A stretch of 64,000 bases of DNA, taken from Halichondria panicea (Eukaryota; Porifera; Demospongiae; Suberitida; Halichondriidae). The stretch spans positions 6,056,912 through 6,120,911 of the forward strand of contig NC_087385.1 of the NCBI RefSeq assembly GCF_963675165.1, written 5' to 3'. The position numbers and the translations under genes were made by a program. Positions 1 through 12,300 of the stretch are shown one piece after another; position 1 is the stretch's first letter; each line of letters opens with the position of its first letter. Below the pieces are notes generated by a model. The model worked only from the letters and a program-made list of their open reading frames with translations, did not search any database and was not told the DNA's origin.

Positions 1-3000
1 CAATTTAGCAACAAAACCTCAATCAGACAATAATAAGAGTAGCTACATTGTTTTAATTCAATGGGAAAATCCACACTATACATATGCAAATGCATGTTAG
101 TTCCATCAGGGCTCTCAGCTGAACTGTACATATCATGCGTACACACACACAACAGTCTTACCCTCTCTCCGTTTGATCCCACAGATCCGGCAGGTCCTGG
201 GTTTCCTCTATCACCATCAGGTCCATGTGGTCCATCAGCTCCAGCCTCACCCACTGGGCCAGGGGGTCCTTTTCGTCCGGGTGAACCAGGTCGGCCATCG
301 GGGCCAGGGTGGCCAGTCTCTCCAGCAGGTCCAGCTGGGCCACTATCTCCGTTCATTCCTTTAGCTCCAGTGAATCCGATTGATCCAGCAGGGCCATTGG
401 GGCCAAGTAGACCTTGTTCTCCTTGGGAACCCTGGTAAAAAAGAATGATTTCATGCATGTACATCTACATGGGTCTATCTAAGTGTTAGAGTAAATGCTG
501 CAACTGATGCAGTCAAGATATACTCAAGTCTGTGTTAGTCAGAACTATGGATACCCATCACAACGTACTGGCTCTCCACGTTGTCCTTTTGGTCCAGATG
601 CTCCAGGGCCACCGGCTGCACCAGGCTGACCAGAGGCTCCACGAGCTCCAGCCTTACCGGGGGCACCATTGCTTCCCTTCTCTCCCTCGTCTCCTGATGA
701 CCCACTGTCACCCTGTACACAGATGTTTGCTGACATGAAGCATAAACACGTAACACAAAGTAGACATCAGAATCAACAAAATGAATGCTTAAAACTAAAG
801 TCTATAGCCAGCTCACATTTGTACAATACGTGTTTGTCTTACTACAAGTAAGTGTTTTTAACGAGACATTTGAAGATCCTTTTTGTCTGTCAATTTATAA
901 GCAATGATTATAGCTAACTGTGTGTACTTACACCAGGTCCAGCATCTCCCTTCTGTCCTCGTGGTCCCTCTCGACCGTGTGCTCCCTTAGTTCCTCGTGC
1001 TCCAGCAGGGCCGGGGGGTCCAGTGGGGCCCTTGGCTCCTTGATCTCCAATCTCTCCATGTTGACCATGTTGACCTTTGGGGCCTGGGTGACCCTACGAG
1101 TGGAGAATTGGCAATGAGAATGATACAACAATTACAATAGAGACTAGTTTTTTATAAGTATACACATCATACATACATGTACACTGTTACTGTATAGGCA
1201 TCAAACATACATGTAGCCTCGCAAGATATTCAACAATTAGACTCTACTCACAGGTGCTCCATGAGGTCCATCTTGTCCAGGGTCTCCATCGTCACCAGGC
1301 TCTCCATCAGAGCCAGCTGGTCCAGGTCTGCCAGTGGGTCCAACTGGGCCGGGGGGTCCTGTGGGGCCAGGGAAACCAGATGGTCCTTTAGCTCCCTCAG
1401 AACCCTGTGTGTATAAATTATATTGTTGAAGTCTACATAATTGTTTTTATCATAAAATTTGAGCCCGACCACTGATCTAAGCAACCACATTGTAGCATTA
1501 GAGAGCTACTTTTAGTTTTGTTCCTAACTTAAGTAATGGTGTCTTAGAATTAGCTCCAAAAACTTCAGAAACAACATACATGTACATTGTACAGTACACA
1601 TTATTATCTTACATCAGAGCCAGATTGTCCAGGTGGGCCGGGTTGTCCAGGGAAACCAGGGGGTCCACGGCGACCGGGGAATCCACGACCTCCATCCTTG
1701 CCGTCTGTGCCAGCCTTGCCAGGAGGACCGTCTGGACCGTTGTCACCATTGTCACCAGAATCTCCCTGGAGGAGGGGGGAGGGGGGGAGGCGAGGTAAAT
1801 ACAGTAGTAGCAGTAAAATAAAGGGCTAAATAAACTTACCCTCTTACAGTCTCTTACAGTACAGTTGTTTTTTCCCAAATATATCATACACAGTAAATTT
1901 GTGTGGTACATGTACTTACAGAAGCTCCAGATTTTCCAGGTTTGCCATTGAATCCAGGCTCTCCACCGTTGCCCTGTGTGGATTGAGTATAGGTAATGAT
2001 CACTTCACGATCAAAATCACAATTATAGTCAAATTGAAGGGTATCTAAATAACTCTTACAGGTTCTCCCTGAGATCCAGCTGGTCCGTCTTGTCCGGGGC
2101 CACCCCTAAGTCCTTTGGGTCCGTCCACTCCGGGGTGACCAAGGTCTCCGAAGGCTCCACGTGCTCCCTTGTCTCCGAGAGGTCCCTTCTGACCCTTGGC
2201 TCCTTGTTGACCTGGGTGGCCATCATCTCCGTTGAAACCTGGGGCTCCGGTATCTCCTTGACGACCCTACATTGAGTCATATCATTATAATTAAAGAGGG
2301 ATTTTTATTGGCTAGCTGATTAAAGAACGAGAAATGACCTACGTATATGCACCATATTTAAACTACAGCACAGTGCATAATGGCATACAATGTAGCTCTA
2401 GAACATACACTATAAACAATTTTTTACGAAACGGCTGAATCATGCAATAATGAGAAATAGTTATGTATATATACTTACAGTTTCTCCGTGTCGTCCTGGG
2501 GCACCAGGTGCTCCTCTCTTGCCGGGATCTCCCTTCTGTCCAGCTGGTCCTTGTGGGCCTGGGGCACCATCAGTACCCTGGGAGGAGTGTGGGAGTGGAC
2601 AATAGCGTCACACAAATAGGCATAAATACTTTCTGTTCTTATATAGCTACTGACTGCACCAATCTTACATACATGTACATACAGGTACGCACATGAGCTG
2701 TTATAGTTGGCTACACTAATTGTTGCCTGGACTGAACTAGAGTACCAACTCAGACTGAGATCAACTTACATCACCTCCATCCTCTCCCCTGTCTCCAGGT
2801 ACTCCATCTTTGCCAGGTTGTCCAGGGTTGCCTGCCTTGCCCTTAGATCCAGGGTGTCCGTATGGACCCTACAAAACGCACATACTGTAAAAACGGTTGA
2901 ATTTTCGTTGCACATGTCTACAACTTTCGATCCAGACACGCTATACATAGAATACAGTACACCTTTTTTTGACTAGAAGATCACGCTCAAGATATAATTA

Positions 3001-5406
3001 TATACAGAAAATTGGTGCAAAACATACGGTGTCTCCAGCTATTCCCTTGGGTCCCTGAGGGCCAGTGGCTCCCCTCTGACCAGCGGGTCCCTCGACTCCA
3101 GCTGGGCCATATGGTCCAGGATCACCCTACATAATCACAGGAACAAGACTCAAATAATGCCAACATCATAACTATATGTCAGTATCTTGATATCCATTGC
3201 AAACTAGACTTACAGGTTGTCCTTTGTCTCCAGCCTCTCCACGACCTCCAGTAGGTCCAGGGAATCCCTAAAAACAATAATTACAAAATTGCATAAAAAT
3301 AGCCAGCACCAGTGAAATATCATCTATAAATTATAGCAAGTCAATGGTTTATTATTCAGACCAGGAATGGAGTAACAGACTCACAGGTGGTCCAGCATTT
3401 CCAGGTGGGCCCTTGGCTCCATCGTTACCAGTATCTCCAGGCACTCCTTGATCTCCGTTGGGTCCAGGTGGGCCCTGAACTCCTACATTACCAGCAGGTC
3501 CGCCCTGTCCAGGTGCTCCAGGCACACCACTAGGTCCCTATAGGGGGGGGGGGGAACAATTGGCTTAATACATGTATTGGTATTATCAATTATTGGCTTA
3601 TTAATATCAAGATCACTGTGCACTGAGTAAATAGTAGATGCTATACTTCCAAATCTTGCTACGTGTATAAATATTTTACCTTAGGTCCAAAGTCGCCAGC
3701 AGGTCCAACTGCTCCAGGTGGTCCAACATAACCCTGTATATAACAAATACAATAATGTAGTCGTTAGGATAACTATAACATTGTATCGGTGATTCAAATG
3801 GCTCCAGTTTCTCTACTAGTGTTGCTGTATGCAACGACTCACCCTCTCTCCCTTGGGTCCTTTCTTTCCCTGTGGTCCCTTGAGTCCTGGGTATCCCTTG
3901 GGTCCTGGCCAGCCCACTAAACCAGGGACACCCTGAGGGCCCTTCGTTCCCTTAGATCCAGGCACTCCGGGGTGACCAGGGTAACCAATTCCTCCCTAAA
4001 GGCACAATCGATATGAATTATGCAACCTTTCAACAGTAAAATCAAACAGATTTGTGGCATTGTGTGGAATGCACATCTGATGCACTACTCTACAACATTT
4101 GATCGGCTCACTTTTGGTCCTTTGGGGAATCCAATGACACCAGGGGGTCCAGGCACACCTGGAGCACCAGCTGGGCCCACACCTCCGATTGGACCTTGAT
4201 CTCCATCACTACCTTGGTCACCATCAGTACCATCATCTCCCTATGATACACAATAAAATATGGATTGTTGAAAACATGGACTCTGCTGATGTGGTAACAT
4301 TTCACCTGTGGGCCCTAGGAACAAGCCATAAAGCTATGGGGTAGGGTTAGGCTTAGGGTAGGGTTAGCGTGCACTAGCTGGTCAATGTTTACAGTGATCA
4401 TAGGAATTGAAGCAAGCATCCATTGTCACAAGGACAAAGAGTGAGATATATTGAGTCTAGCCTAGGCTTTGTTTAGACTAAGTGTAGCCCACACCCATCC
4501 AGCCATTCTGAGGGCTGCTGTGGACACAGAGGACAGCATACTCAAACAGGATGCACTCACTCATCGTTCTTTTAATTAAGGATGCAAGCAATGCAGTACT
4601 GCATGCCTCTTTACTAAGAATTCTGACTGATGACTCACATTGGGTCCAGGATTTCCAGGTGGGCCAGCGGGACCGGGAAGTGGCTGCACAGGAGGAAGGA
4701 TACACGTTGTAACAATAAGTATTTGTAAATAAAATAAATTGTCATTTGGCACTGAAACTAGATATACGTGCAGTAATAGCACTCTTTTAGGCCTTTTTTT
4801 ATGAGGTGAACTGAGACTTACTCCTCCAACCACATTGCCAGAGTCGCCGGGTGGTCCAGCGGGTCCATTAGGATCTGTAGAGAACACAATAATAAGCATT
4901 CAAAGAGTTGGTCATTTCAGAGTTTTGCAACTTTTTAAAATAGACATTTTGGTTGGTATCCGTTCACTCATCAACGTCACAACTTACCGGTAACAGTCAT
5001 ACAAGATTTGCAATCTTCATTGCCTCCTCCTAACACATAGCCCCCTGCTCCTTGTGTTACGCAACAGTCCTCCGGAGTCGTCATACCCATAAACTGCCCT
5101 CCACACTGGCCATTGCCCTCAGCCTCAGTGAATTCCTCGAAACAGAAGACTTGCTCCTGAGCAGCTGTAGTCAATGTGATGAATACGTAATAGGTGTCAT
5201 CATAGATATTGATAAAAGTGTACATATCTCGTAAATAAGACGGCACTAAGTTGCTCAAAAATACACGACTGTTGAGGATGCTAATACATGGGATAGTCAT
5301 AGGCCTAATGTGTATGACACGCATAACCATGCAGGCACTCACCCGCTTGTGAGGAGATGCAGGCAAGAGCCAGCACACTGATCAACAACTTGACCGACAT
5401 TATCAT
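1..5406 (-). CDS. Fibrillar-type collagen alpha chain, 5' part (3' end beyond window)
   Basis: Multi-exon gene read right to left. The first coding exon (5343-5406) starts [20 protein letters not shown], a signal peptide; the second (4988-5164) encodes a six-cysteine module (CFEEF, GQCGGQ, PEDCC, DCKSC). Then come about 17 exons of Gly-X-Y triplets, from about 4874 ([10 protein letters not shown]) down to about 166. Nearly every exon starts with a Gly codon after an AG acceptor. The exon order (short proline-rich exon, then a GDDG-type exon) matches the plus-strand collagen at 9324, so the two are paralogues. Expected role: secreted extracellular-matrix triple-helical chain. The C-terminal propeptide is not in the window, so fibrillar class is inferred from the paralogue. 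The spacing between 4240 and 4640 is intronic. Confidence 0.85.
4988..5164 (-). other. N-terminal Cys-rich module of the collagen (properdin-N/TB-like)
   Basis: One 177-bp exon (59 codons, phase 1 on both sides) encodes a compact module with six cysteines arranged C-x13-C-x13-CC-x15-C-x2-C, including PEDCC and GGY. I see no VWC or TSPN signature. The pattern of a CC pair followed by a Gly/Tyr-rich loop and a terminal CxxC resembles the N-terminal TB-like domain of properdin. This is a resemblance by eye, not a database match. Symmetric phases mean the exon is a shuffling-competent cassette. The plus-strand paralogue lacks it. Confidence 0.5.
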
Positions 5407-6227
5407 GATCTGCAACAGCACAGGAGATAGCATAAGCTGCTTGCAATATGCACTAAATTCTCAGCTCTTACCTTGGAAGATATAGTCCTCTTCAGTGCAG
5501 TAAGGTGTGCACGTAACTTGCTGGTTGATTCTAGCTACTACCTTCTCACTACCTACTGGCTAACAGCAGACAAAGAGAACAGTAGAACTCTATCAGATCT
5601 TTGAGCACAGAAGGCAGCTACAGTCCTAGCTATCCCTCTTGGCAAGTGCAAATTGAACACACTGAACTGCACAGCAAGCTATAATAGCTGCACTACACTG
5701 ACTGAGCTCCGTGGAATGCAGGAGGATGGATTAATGCCTGCCCATGCATTGAGCTATTGTACTGACATTAGGACAATGAAGCCTGGGACAGGAAGAATGA
5801 GGAACTTGAAAGGCTGAGACGACAATAGGAGAGTTTGGGTGCATTAAAGACACAACAGTACTGCAATAGTTGGTGTATGTTGTGGATTTGGCTACGCCCC
5901 ATATCAAACATTCGAAATATAGACCAAACTAGAATGGCTGCATAGAGACGAAGTCAATGGCAAGACAACAATAGGTCACCACCCATCTTTGTTGCAAAGC
6001 TCCCCACATAAGCTAATAATAAGGGTTGTGTTAGTACACATCAAATCTGTAAGTCATAACATGCCAAACCACTACTCAAAACAAAGGAAGTTCACTGCAC
6101 ACATTCTTGCACACATTCCAAACAAGTTTAACATTCCAATTTTAACTCCATCACAACAATAATAATTATTACGTAATTGATAATGGTAATAATTAACATG
6201 ATCTCTAACTATAGCAAGTGTTTAAGT
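5407..6227. promoter_or_regulatory. Collagen 5' UTR exon donor and upstream region
   Basis: On the minus strand a strong splice donor (AAG|GTAAGA, exon end 5472) lies 66 bp upstream of the collagen start codon, and an acceptor (TTGCAG) sits directly before the ATG. This implies a non-coding 5' exon beginning somewhere above 5472. The rest of this stretch, up to the stop codon of the RIIa gene, is AT-rich and shows no coding potential that I can support. Confidence 0.45.
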
Positions 6228-8254
6228 CTATTGAGTTTGTTCATCATCAGTAGGTGTGTCCTTATTGGCAGTCTGCTGGTCGCTTGGTTCGTCCCCAGGG
6301 GGTGTACTATCTACTCTACTCTCAGGTGTGGACTCAGGCTCTGTCTCTTCAGGGCCTTCTGCTAAACTGGTGCTGGAGGGAGCTACCTCACCTTCAGTGT
6401 CTCCTTGCTCAGGCTCAGAGGGCTGAATGGAAGCACAGTATTTTAAGCTTTCAGAAAAGCACAAAATTGTTGAAATTGAATCAACATAATTTAAGTCCTG
6501 TTTTAGGTGTGCTAATGATCACTGTCTATGGCCCAGGCCCGCTGCACATAACATACTAATGTTTACATTAATTATTGTGGCACAGTAGTGAATCAGCACA
6601 CTTTAAAGTAAACACTCCAAAACACTAAAATTCTACCTTTATAAAACGATGCGTATGGACACTACACAATTGCACACACCACACTATACCTACCTCTTCT
6701 TGATTTTCTTGTGCACTGGTGCTCTCCACAGGATCTGCTTCAACTGTCACAGGCTCATCTACAACAGGCTCTACATCACCACCCTCTGGCGAGCTGTAGC
6801 AAACATGTGACACATTAGATATAGGGCCTAATTTTACGCATAAATTAATTTACCTTTCAAGTACTGGCTCCTCCACAACAGGCTCCCCCTCACCACTGGT
6901 AACCTCTGGCTCACTGTGTAGCAAACACGGGACATTGGATAGCAGGCCTAAATAAATGTGACCCGGTGTACCTTTCAAGTACTGGCTCCTCCACAACAGA
7001 CTCCCCTTCACCACTAGTAACCTCTGGCTCACTGTGTAGCAAACACGGGACATTAGATAGCAGACCTAAATAAATGTGACCCGGTGTACCTTTCAAGTAC
7101 TGGCTCCTCTACAACAGGCTCCCCTTCACCACTGGTAACCTCTGGCTCACTGTGTGGTAAACACGGGACATTGGATAGCAGACCTAAATAAATGTGACCC
7201 GGTGTACCTTTCAAGTACTGGCTCCTCCACAACAGACTCCCCCTCACCACTGGTAACCTCTGGCTCACTGTTTGGTAAACACGGGACATTGGATAGCAGA
7301 CCTAAATAAATATGACCCGGTGTACCTTTCAAGTACTGGCTCCTCTACAACAGGCTCCCCTTCACCACTGGTAACCTCTGGCTCACTGTGTAGCAAACAC
7401 GGGACATTAGATAGCAGACCTAAATAAATGTGACCCGGTGTACCTTTCAAGTACTGGCTCCTCTACAACAGGCTCCCCCTCACCACTGGTAACCTCTGGC
7501 TCACTGTGTAGCAAAAATGAATAGAGGAATGCTTACATTTATTTCCTGATACCTTTCGGGTGCTGGTTGGTCATCCTTTGCTTTGCTATCATCTTCACTT
7601 TCAGTGACATCATCGTCAGTCGTTCCCTCTTTCATTTCCTGTGCCACACCCACTTCTTCATCACCGTCTTCTGCCCCTTCATCAGCTGTCTCACTGGGTG
7701 GAGCATTCTCCGGGGGACTATCCTCACTTTCATCTTTTGCTGCTTCTTCATATGTGGATGGAACGGCTTCACTCTCAGGAGAAGTTGCTCTACTGGTATC
7801 CGCTGTTAGTTCATCTTCAGTAACACCAGGTTGTGAACCCTCATCAGCACTAGCATTGTTCGTATCTCTTGCATGTGTGTCTTCCTGTGGTCCTTCCACT
7901 AGTTCTACTGGACTGTCTTCAGTAGTAGGCCTTGCATCAGTGGTTGCCTTGTGCAGTGGAGTGTCTAAAATTCCTCCCTCTGGTGCAGAAGGAACAAAGT
8001 GGTTAAAATAATTATTTCTGAATAATGCACATTTACTGTCACATGCTCAGTGATAATAAATAATTATTAGATATATTATACATTTAAATGACTCACTTAC
8101 CATCTCTGACTATCACCTTTCCCTTGAAGTATTCAGCAGCAAAAGCGATGATGTCTTTAGGTTGCTCCCTGAGGACCTCTCGAGCAAGACTCTCCAGGAT
8201 GTACTCAAAACCCAGCGGGACACTCAAACGACTAGATGCATACGAGACAGACAT
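6228..8254 (-). CDS. RIIa-domain protein (SPA17/CABYR/ropporin-like) with acidic repeat tail
   Basis: Exon 1 (8101-8254) encodes MSVSYASSRLSVPLGFEYIL and continues to residues like LREQPKDIIAFAAEYF, the dimerisation/docking fold of the PKA regulatory subunit as found in SPA17, CABYR and ropporin, which bind AKAPs in cilia and sperm flagella. Exon 2 (7553-7979) is acidic, Ser/Thr/Glu-rich and of low complexity. Then follow six 60-bp exons, 7444-7503, 7326-7385, 7208-7267, 7090-7149, 6972-7031 and 6854-6913, all phase 2, each adding about 20 residues (EPEVTSGEGEPVVEEPVLE). The last exons are 6694-6793 and 6228-6422, stop TAG. The joined length is 412 codons including stop, and the phases close exactly. 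Likely a ciliary or sperm scaffold. The tail is unlike IQ or calcium-binding domains I know. Confidence 0.75.
6852..7510 (-). repeat. 118-bp tandem repeat containing a complete exon and intron, six copies
   Basis: The same 118-bp unit recurs with exact spacing (donor sites at 6853, 6971, 7089, 7207, 7325, 7443). Each unit holds a 60-bp exon and a 58-bp GT-AG intron. Since 118 is not a multiple of three, reading through the intron breaks the frame, whereas the spliced exon (60 bp, phase 2 at both ends) adds exactly 20 residues. The copies differ by few bases, so the array is recent or homogenised. Confidence 0.9.
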
Positions 8255-9030
8255 TATTAACTTTCAAGTTTCAAGTTTTAAAAAGTTTCAAGTGAAGTCT
8301 AGTCAACATTAGCAAGATTGAGGTGGCTAGGCTCTCATGGTTGGATGCAAACTTGTTTCCATAGCAACTTTGTTAGCCACGCCCATAAGGTTTGGTTAAA
8401 TTTTATTCCAATTTCAGATTCCATACATTTTTCACATTCCTTGTAAAACCATTACTTCCTCTCCCTTACAATAAAGCATTGTGCCATTGTCCTTGTTAAT
8501 TTTGTCTACCACTTGGCAGTGTGGCCCCAAACAGTAGTATGTGTTTATGCAACAGTATGACATTTATTTAGTCTTTACTGCAAAGTTGGTTGCTAGGAAG
8601 TCCTCACAATATTGTCCTCCGCTTTTTCTATGGTTCTATTATTGTCTGGACTTGCGTTATTATTCTGTCTATGAGCTATGCCATTGTGCATTCCTTTATT
8701 GGTGTACTTAGGGCTATAGTTGCTGAGCCAACTGGGCAGAGTTTGGGGCTTATTAGCTCAGTCAAAAGGCTATTACAATATCCTTTAGCACTTTTCAGAG
8801 CTGCAGCTCAGTTGGTAGCCAGCTAGTTTGTTAGCAGTTTGTCAGTCTAGCAGCTTAGCTTACGAGATTGTATGTCCCTAGATTCTGCTGCTGAAACCAC
8901 AGCTGCAAGTAGCTAAGGACCACTCGAAGAGCGTATTCCTGCAACCCTCACATCTACCTCTGTGATCCGAGTAGCCACTCTCAAGTGCTAGCGGTGCAGA
9001 GTGAACTGTTAAGCATTAGTACTAACAAAA
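8255..9030 (+). other. Intergenic region and probable 5' UTR exon of the plus-strand collagen
   Basis: No supported coding region. A strong donor (AAAA|GTAAGT after 9030) on the plus strand, with the matching acceptor TTGCAG at 9311-9316 just before the collagen ATG, suggests a non-coding first exon ending at 9030. The minus-strand collagen shows the same layout. The shared region lies between the RIIa gene (leftward) and this collagen (rightward) and probably holds both promoters. Confidence 0.4.
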
Positions 9031-9323
9031 GTAAGTTGTATGGTATTCGGCATGTATGATTTAGCTGGTGCTGTCTGACAGTGCATGCATAATTATACAC
9101 TGCAGTGCATGCACACACATTATATTCCACATTATATACCTTAGTACGGCATTAACTCAGTTTGAAGTAAAACATTCTTGCTGACTGAATGCTGAGCTTG
9201 AGGCTTAGTTAGGTTAATAAGAGCTTGAGGGATCATTTACCTTTATCTCTTCTGCATGGTGTACTGTTATAGCCGTGTGCATGCATCATGTAATTATTGT
9301 TTCTCTTTCCTTGCAGGGTCAAA

Positions 9324-12300
9324 ATGATGACTCTGAGACCTCTAATCATCCTCTCAATTGCAGCACTAGCCCTGCTCAGCGTAGCTGGTACGTTGTGGCA
9401 GTATTTATGGTTGCCCTATTGCTGCAGGACCAGTGCATGTGCTATCAATGACGTGTGTACGTGTGTGATTAGGTTAGGGTCAGAGTGATCTTGATTATGA
9501 AACTAGGCAAGTACGTATAAGGCTGTTTATTCATTGCGTTTTATTCTGCATGAACCGCAGCTCTCAGAAAAGTTTGCTTGATATTGTTAGTACTGTTGAT
9601 GGTACATTTGTCAGTAGAGAGTGTGATTTGACTCAACAGGAAGAGACTGCACCACACCTTCTTACAATAAGATTGTTTATTTTACAGTAGACATAATTGT
9701 TGTGTCTTTGCTGTGAATGGGAGTGGTCCACTTTATACATCACAGCTCAGTCTTTGTTGGGACACAATGATCTTTTGTTCTGCTGCCACTGCAACTATGC
9801 ATGTACACGTATCTCTACTGCAGCTGTATGAATGCACGTTTGTACTGCAGAATCAACTGTATACTAAATTTGTTCACTTTCTTCTTTTTCCTTACAGATG
9901 CAGCTAGTGTGCGAGCTAAAAGACAATCTGCAGCGGTAAGTACTCACAAAATTAAATCCTACTTGTTTTTTGCCGGAATGTTTATATGTAGATGTACATA
10001 TCATTTACTTTCAGTAATGTATCTGTGTCTCATTTTTTGTACCCTCCCATCAGATGCCAGGCCCCGCTGGCCCCCCCGGAAGTGATGTAGCAGCCCAACC
10101 TGGACCACCAGGATCTCAAGGCCCACCAGGCTCAAGCGTAAGCAACCACAATAGTTATATTCTCTTCATTCTACGTGCTTTAGTTGTCATACAATTCACG
10201 AGCTCTAAATTTCATCTGACGATGTGTTCTCCTTAACAGGGAGATGATGGTAGTGATGGTAAATCTGGAAATGATGGTCAAGATGGTTCCGGAGGAGAAA
10301 GTGGCCCACCTGGTCCCCCTGGACCCCCCGGACAGCCAGGAGCACCTGCCTATGTACCCATTGTAAGGAAATTGTGTTTAAATCTGCTGTGTGTGGTTAT
10401 GCTGTGTTGCTTTAAAGTAGTACCATTTTGATGCATCTCGCCTTTGTACACTGCAGGGTGGTGGAGATAAAGGACCCATTGTGATTCCAATTGTTGGTGA
10501 CCGTGGTGCCAGAGGACCACCTGGACCTCCAGGACCTTATGTGAGCCAGCAGCACCACTTCAACAACTAGTATAGATTGTATTCACTATAGCACTATAGT
10601 TGTTAGTATAGTTAGCTTCGTTGTTATTATATTAATACTGTGCAGGGAGCACCTGGCTATCCTGGACACCCAGGAGCTAAGGGAATCAGAGGACACAGGG
10701 TAAAATTAATTATTGTATGTACATGTTACGTATTTTGGTTAATGGCGTTCACTTTTTCTTGAGAGCTTGGTTTAACACTGCCAATTTTCACAGGGTATGG
10801 AAGGCACACAAGGAGAGCCTGGAGTTGTTGGAAATGCTGGAAAGACCGTAAGTGGCTTATATGGCTATTAAGTGGTGCTGTAACATGCTTGTCTCCTCGC
10901 TATGCATACAGGGAAGCCCTGGGCCAACTGGACCCACTGGACAGCCAGGAGAGCATGGACCCAGTGGACCCCCAGGACTGCCCGGTATCCCCGGATTCCC
11001 TGGACTCAAGGGAGATGATGTGAGTAGCTATAAATATCTATATTTTAGCCAGTGAGCATTATGGAAGTCTAAAACTTACCTAATTGGTTTTAAATGGTAT
11101 GATTTTTAATGATCTCATGCCCTCTACCTGTACTAGGGTGATGCTGGAGCTGCCGGTGACCGTGGAGAGCAGGGTTCAAAGGGCGTTCCTGGACCTAGCG
11201 GCGAGACTGGACACCCAGGACCTGACGGAAACAGGGTAAATTGTATTTGAAAAATTGAAGCTTAATTGTGTATCTACTTGCACAATGACTCTAATTGGCT
11301 AGCTGCATTACTTACAATGAATGACTTTGTGTGCACTTGCTGCAGGGAGGACAAGGATCTGTGGGAATGAAGGGAGACTCTGGACCAGATGGCAACGATG
11401 TGAGAGACATGTACTCTGTGTGACTATCTCAGAGTCAGCATAATTTTTACTATGCAGCATTATCCATTATGTGCATGTGTACTTTGCTGCAATGGTACTT
11501 TATTTGCACTGTTGTGTACAGGGCCCTGATGGACCCGCTGGCCCAGCTGGCTATGCTGGACCTGGTGGTGAATCTGGAGAAACTGGCCCCGGTGGATCTC
11601 AAGGACGAAAAGGGGCTGCGGTGAGATAATCTGAACTGTGTGTATACTTGTATGTATGCTTCTTCCCTGTTGTACAATTATGCATATACATGTACTGTAT
11701 TTTTCCGGCTGATTTGAAGTTTTGCATGAGAGATTCCTCTCTGTGTGCAATGCATAGTGGACTGAAATTATGCTGTTTTGAATTTGTCTGCAGGGACCCC
11801 GTGGTGCCACTGGCCCAAGAGGAGGACAAGGCGCAGATGGTGATAAGGGCGCTGATGGAGTGCCTGGTCATCCCGGAGCAGGTGGTAATCCAGGTCAGAA
11901 TGGAACTCCAGGCTCAGCTGGGCTTGGTGGTCAGAAGGGGCTCATGGGTAACCAAGGCCGACCTGGTCCCCCTGGTATCCAAGGACAGACTGGAGAAGCT
12001 GGTGCCACTGGACCTAGAGGTCAGTCTGGTGCCAAGGGAGAGCCCGGTATGGATGGAGACAAAGGAGTGAATGGTGCTCAAGGAAAGGCTGTAAGTCCTG
12101 AATTTATTGATAATTATGAGTGGTTTGAATTTGTGGAATTTATAAGGCTTTCATCCTAATTTATCATTACATAGAGCTTTAGTAACTAGCTATTGAATGT
12201 ATCCAGGGATCTACTGGAGAACAAGGACACAAAGGAGCCACTGGTCCCCCTGGAGATCAGGGACAATACGGCAGACCTGGGCCACAGGGCTCTGTTGGAC

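Noticed and set aside
61-438. Plus-strand Pro-rich open frame
   Set aside because: It is the antisense of the Gly-X-Y exon on the minus strand; Gly codons (GGN) read as Pro (CCN) on the opposite strand. The same applies to all plus-strand Pro-rich frames in 1-5000 and minus-strand ones in 10000-16500.
6850-7450. Open frames reading through the 118-bp repeat (MKGTPGHIYLGL type)
   Set aside because: They read the intron of each cassette; the unit length is not a multiple of three, so the frame breaks after one and a half copies, while the spliced model closes perfectly.
6854-7503. CRISPR array (regular short repeats with spacers)
   Set aside because: Units are identical throughout (no unique spacers), carry coding exons and splice sites, and the genome is eukaryotic.
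7583-8011. Plus-strand Ser-rich frame of 142 codons
   Set aside because: Antisense of the acidic low-complexity exon 2 of the RIIa gene.
8590-8826. Membrane-protein-like open frame upstream of the collagen
   Set aside because: No supporting splice sites or homology; hydrophobicity follows from T-rich DNA, and the region is better explained as intergenic or 5' UTR.
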